A stretch of 5,666 bases of DNA, from assembly GCA_903934155.1 (NCBI GenBank), contig CAIZMS010000227.1:1-5666 (forward strand), in the 5' to 3' direction. Position numbers and translations under genes: made by a program. This document shows, in pieces, positions 5,405 to 5,666 of this stretch (the first letter of the stretch is position 1; each line of letters starts with the position of its first letter). The stretch is from an uncultured bacterium. GTDB taxonomy: Bacteria; Verrucomicrobiota; Kiritimatiellia; CAIKKV01; CAITUY01. A model generated the notes under the pieces. The model worked only from the letters and a program-made list of their open reading frames with translations, was not told where the DNA came from and searched no databases.

Positions 5405-5436
5405 AAAAAACGGGACGCCCGTTAAGACGTCCCGTT
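5403..5436 (-). terminator. intrinsic terminator of the glutamate dehydrogenase gene
   Basis: A perfect 9-bp stem (AACGGGACG at 5409-5417 with CGTCCCGTT at 5428-5436) encloses a 10-nt loop. In the leftward transcript the stem is followed by a run of eight U (5410-5403), two of which pair in the stem. It begins 23 bp past the glutamate dehydrogenase stop codon. The A-tract lies on the wrong side for rightward transcription, so it acts on the minus strand. Confidence 0.9.
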
Positions 5437-5459
5437 CCTCAGGTCATGACGAAGTGCGA

Positions 5460-5666
5460 TTAGACCATACCCTGGTCTATCATCGCGTCAGCCACCTTGA
5501 CGAAGCCGGCGATGTTGGCACCCAAGACATAGTTCCCCGCATCCCCGTATTCCTCTGACGCCGCGTAGGCGTTGGCATGAATGGACTTCATGATGCCATT
5601 CAGCTTCTGGTCCACTTCCTCGCGGGACCAGGCCAACCGCATCGAGTTCTGAGACATTTCCAGACC
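5460..5666 (-). CDS. gdhA: glutamate dehydrogenase (NADP-type), C-terminal end
   Basis: The final 68 codons and TAA of a gene that enters from the right edge. The frame stays open to the edge, giving GLEMSQNSMRLAWSREEVD, which matches the 'SGLEMAQNAARLGW' segment of E. coli GdhA. The ending NYVLGANIAGFVKVADAM is nearly identical to the E. coli C-terminus. The family is hexameric, about 450 residues long, and reductively aminates 2-oxoglutarate to glutamate with NADPH; the catalytic lysines and the Rossmann domain lie outside the window. The internal ATG at 5657 is not a start. Transcription ends at the hairpin just downstream, so the gene is separate from the esterase unit. The subfamily (hexameric, NADP-linked) rests on the strong C-terminal similarity. 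Confidence 0.95.
   Translation of the reverse strand, partial: GLEMSQNSMRLAWSREEVDQKLNGIMKSIHANAYAASEEYGDAGNYVLGANIAGFVKVADAMIDQGMV

Overview
The window is a GC-rich bacterial chromosomal segment containing four complete genes with recognisable products, one complete regulator gene, and two genes cut by the edges. No rRNA, tRNA, CRISPR array or transposase is visible. Gene content (a secreted acetyl-esterase-like hydrolase, a flavoredoxin-type flavin reductase, a UgpC/MalK-type ABC ATPase, NADP-type glutamate dehydrogenase) and intergenic GGGTTCA-type heptamer repeats are reminiscent of the PVC group (for example Kiritimatiellota, Verrucomicrobiota or Planctomycetota). That placement is a low-confidence impression, because no marker gene settles it.

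Left part (1-735): the 5' end of a sugar-type ABC transporter ATPase gene reads leftwards. A 133-bp divergent spacer follows, carrying a good sigma-70-like promoter (TTGACA, 17 bp, TATTTT) for the rightward genes. A 25-bp imperfect palindrome overlaps its -10 box and resembles a type 1 IscR site. The first rightward gene is an Rrf2/IscR-like regulator with all four residues that align with the [2Fe-2S] ligands of IscR (three Cys and one His).

Centre (732-3820): the regulator overlaps by 4 bp with ilvD (dihydroxy-acid dehydratase, an Fe-S enzyme of branched-chain amino acid synthesis). This suggests that an Fe-S sensor controls an Fe-S enzyme. Next comes an MtaB-like tRNA methylthiotransferase gene, itself a double Fe-S radical SAM enzyme, so three consecutive rightward genes encode Fe-S proteins. 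This gene is bracketed by two copies of a heptamer-based inverted repeat. The right-hand copy runs into the reading frame and supplies the last residues and the stop codon.

Right part (3822-5666): three leftward genes. The 3' end of glutamate dehydrogenase is closed by a clear intrinsic terminator. A separate two-gene unit follows, with its own candidate promoter: a signal-peptide-bearing alpha/beta hydrolase of the acetyl-esterase type, then, 9 bp later, a flavin reductase (flavoredoxin-like) gene. The latter ends convergently 16 bp from the MtaB-like gene.

The items most worth a second look are the IscR-like regulator/operator/ilvD arrangement and the heptamer repeats that frame the methylthiotransferase gene. 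I saw no convincing wholly new defence or mobile system.
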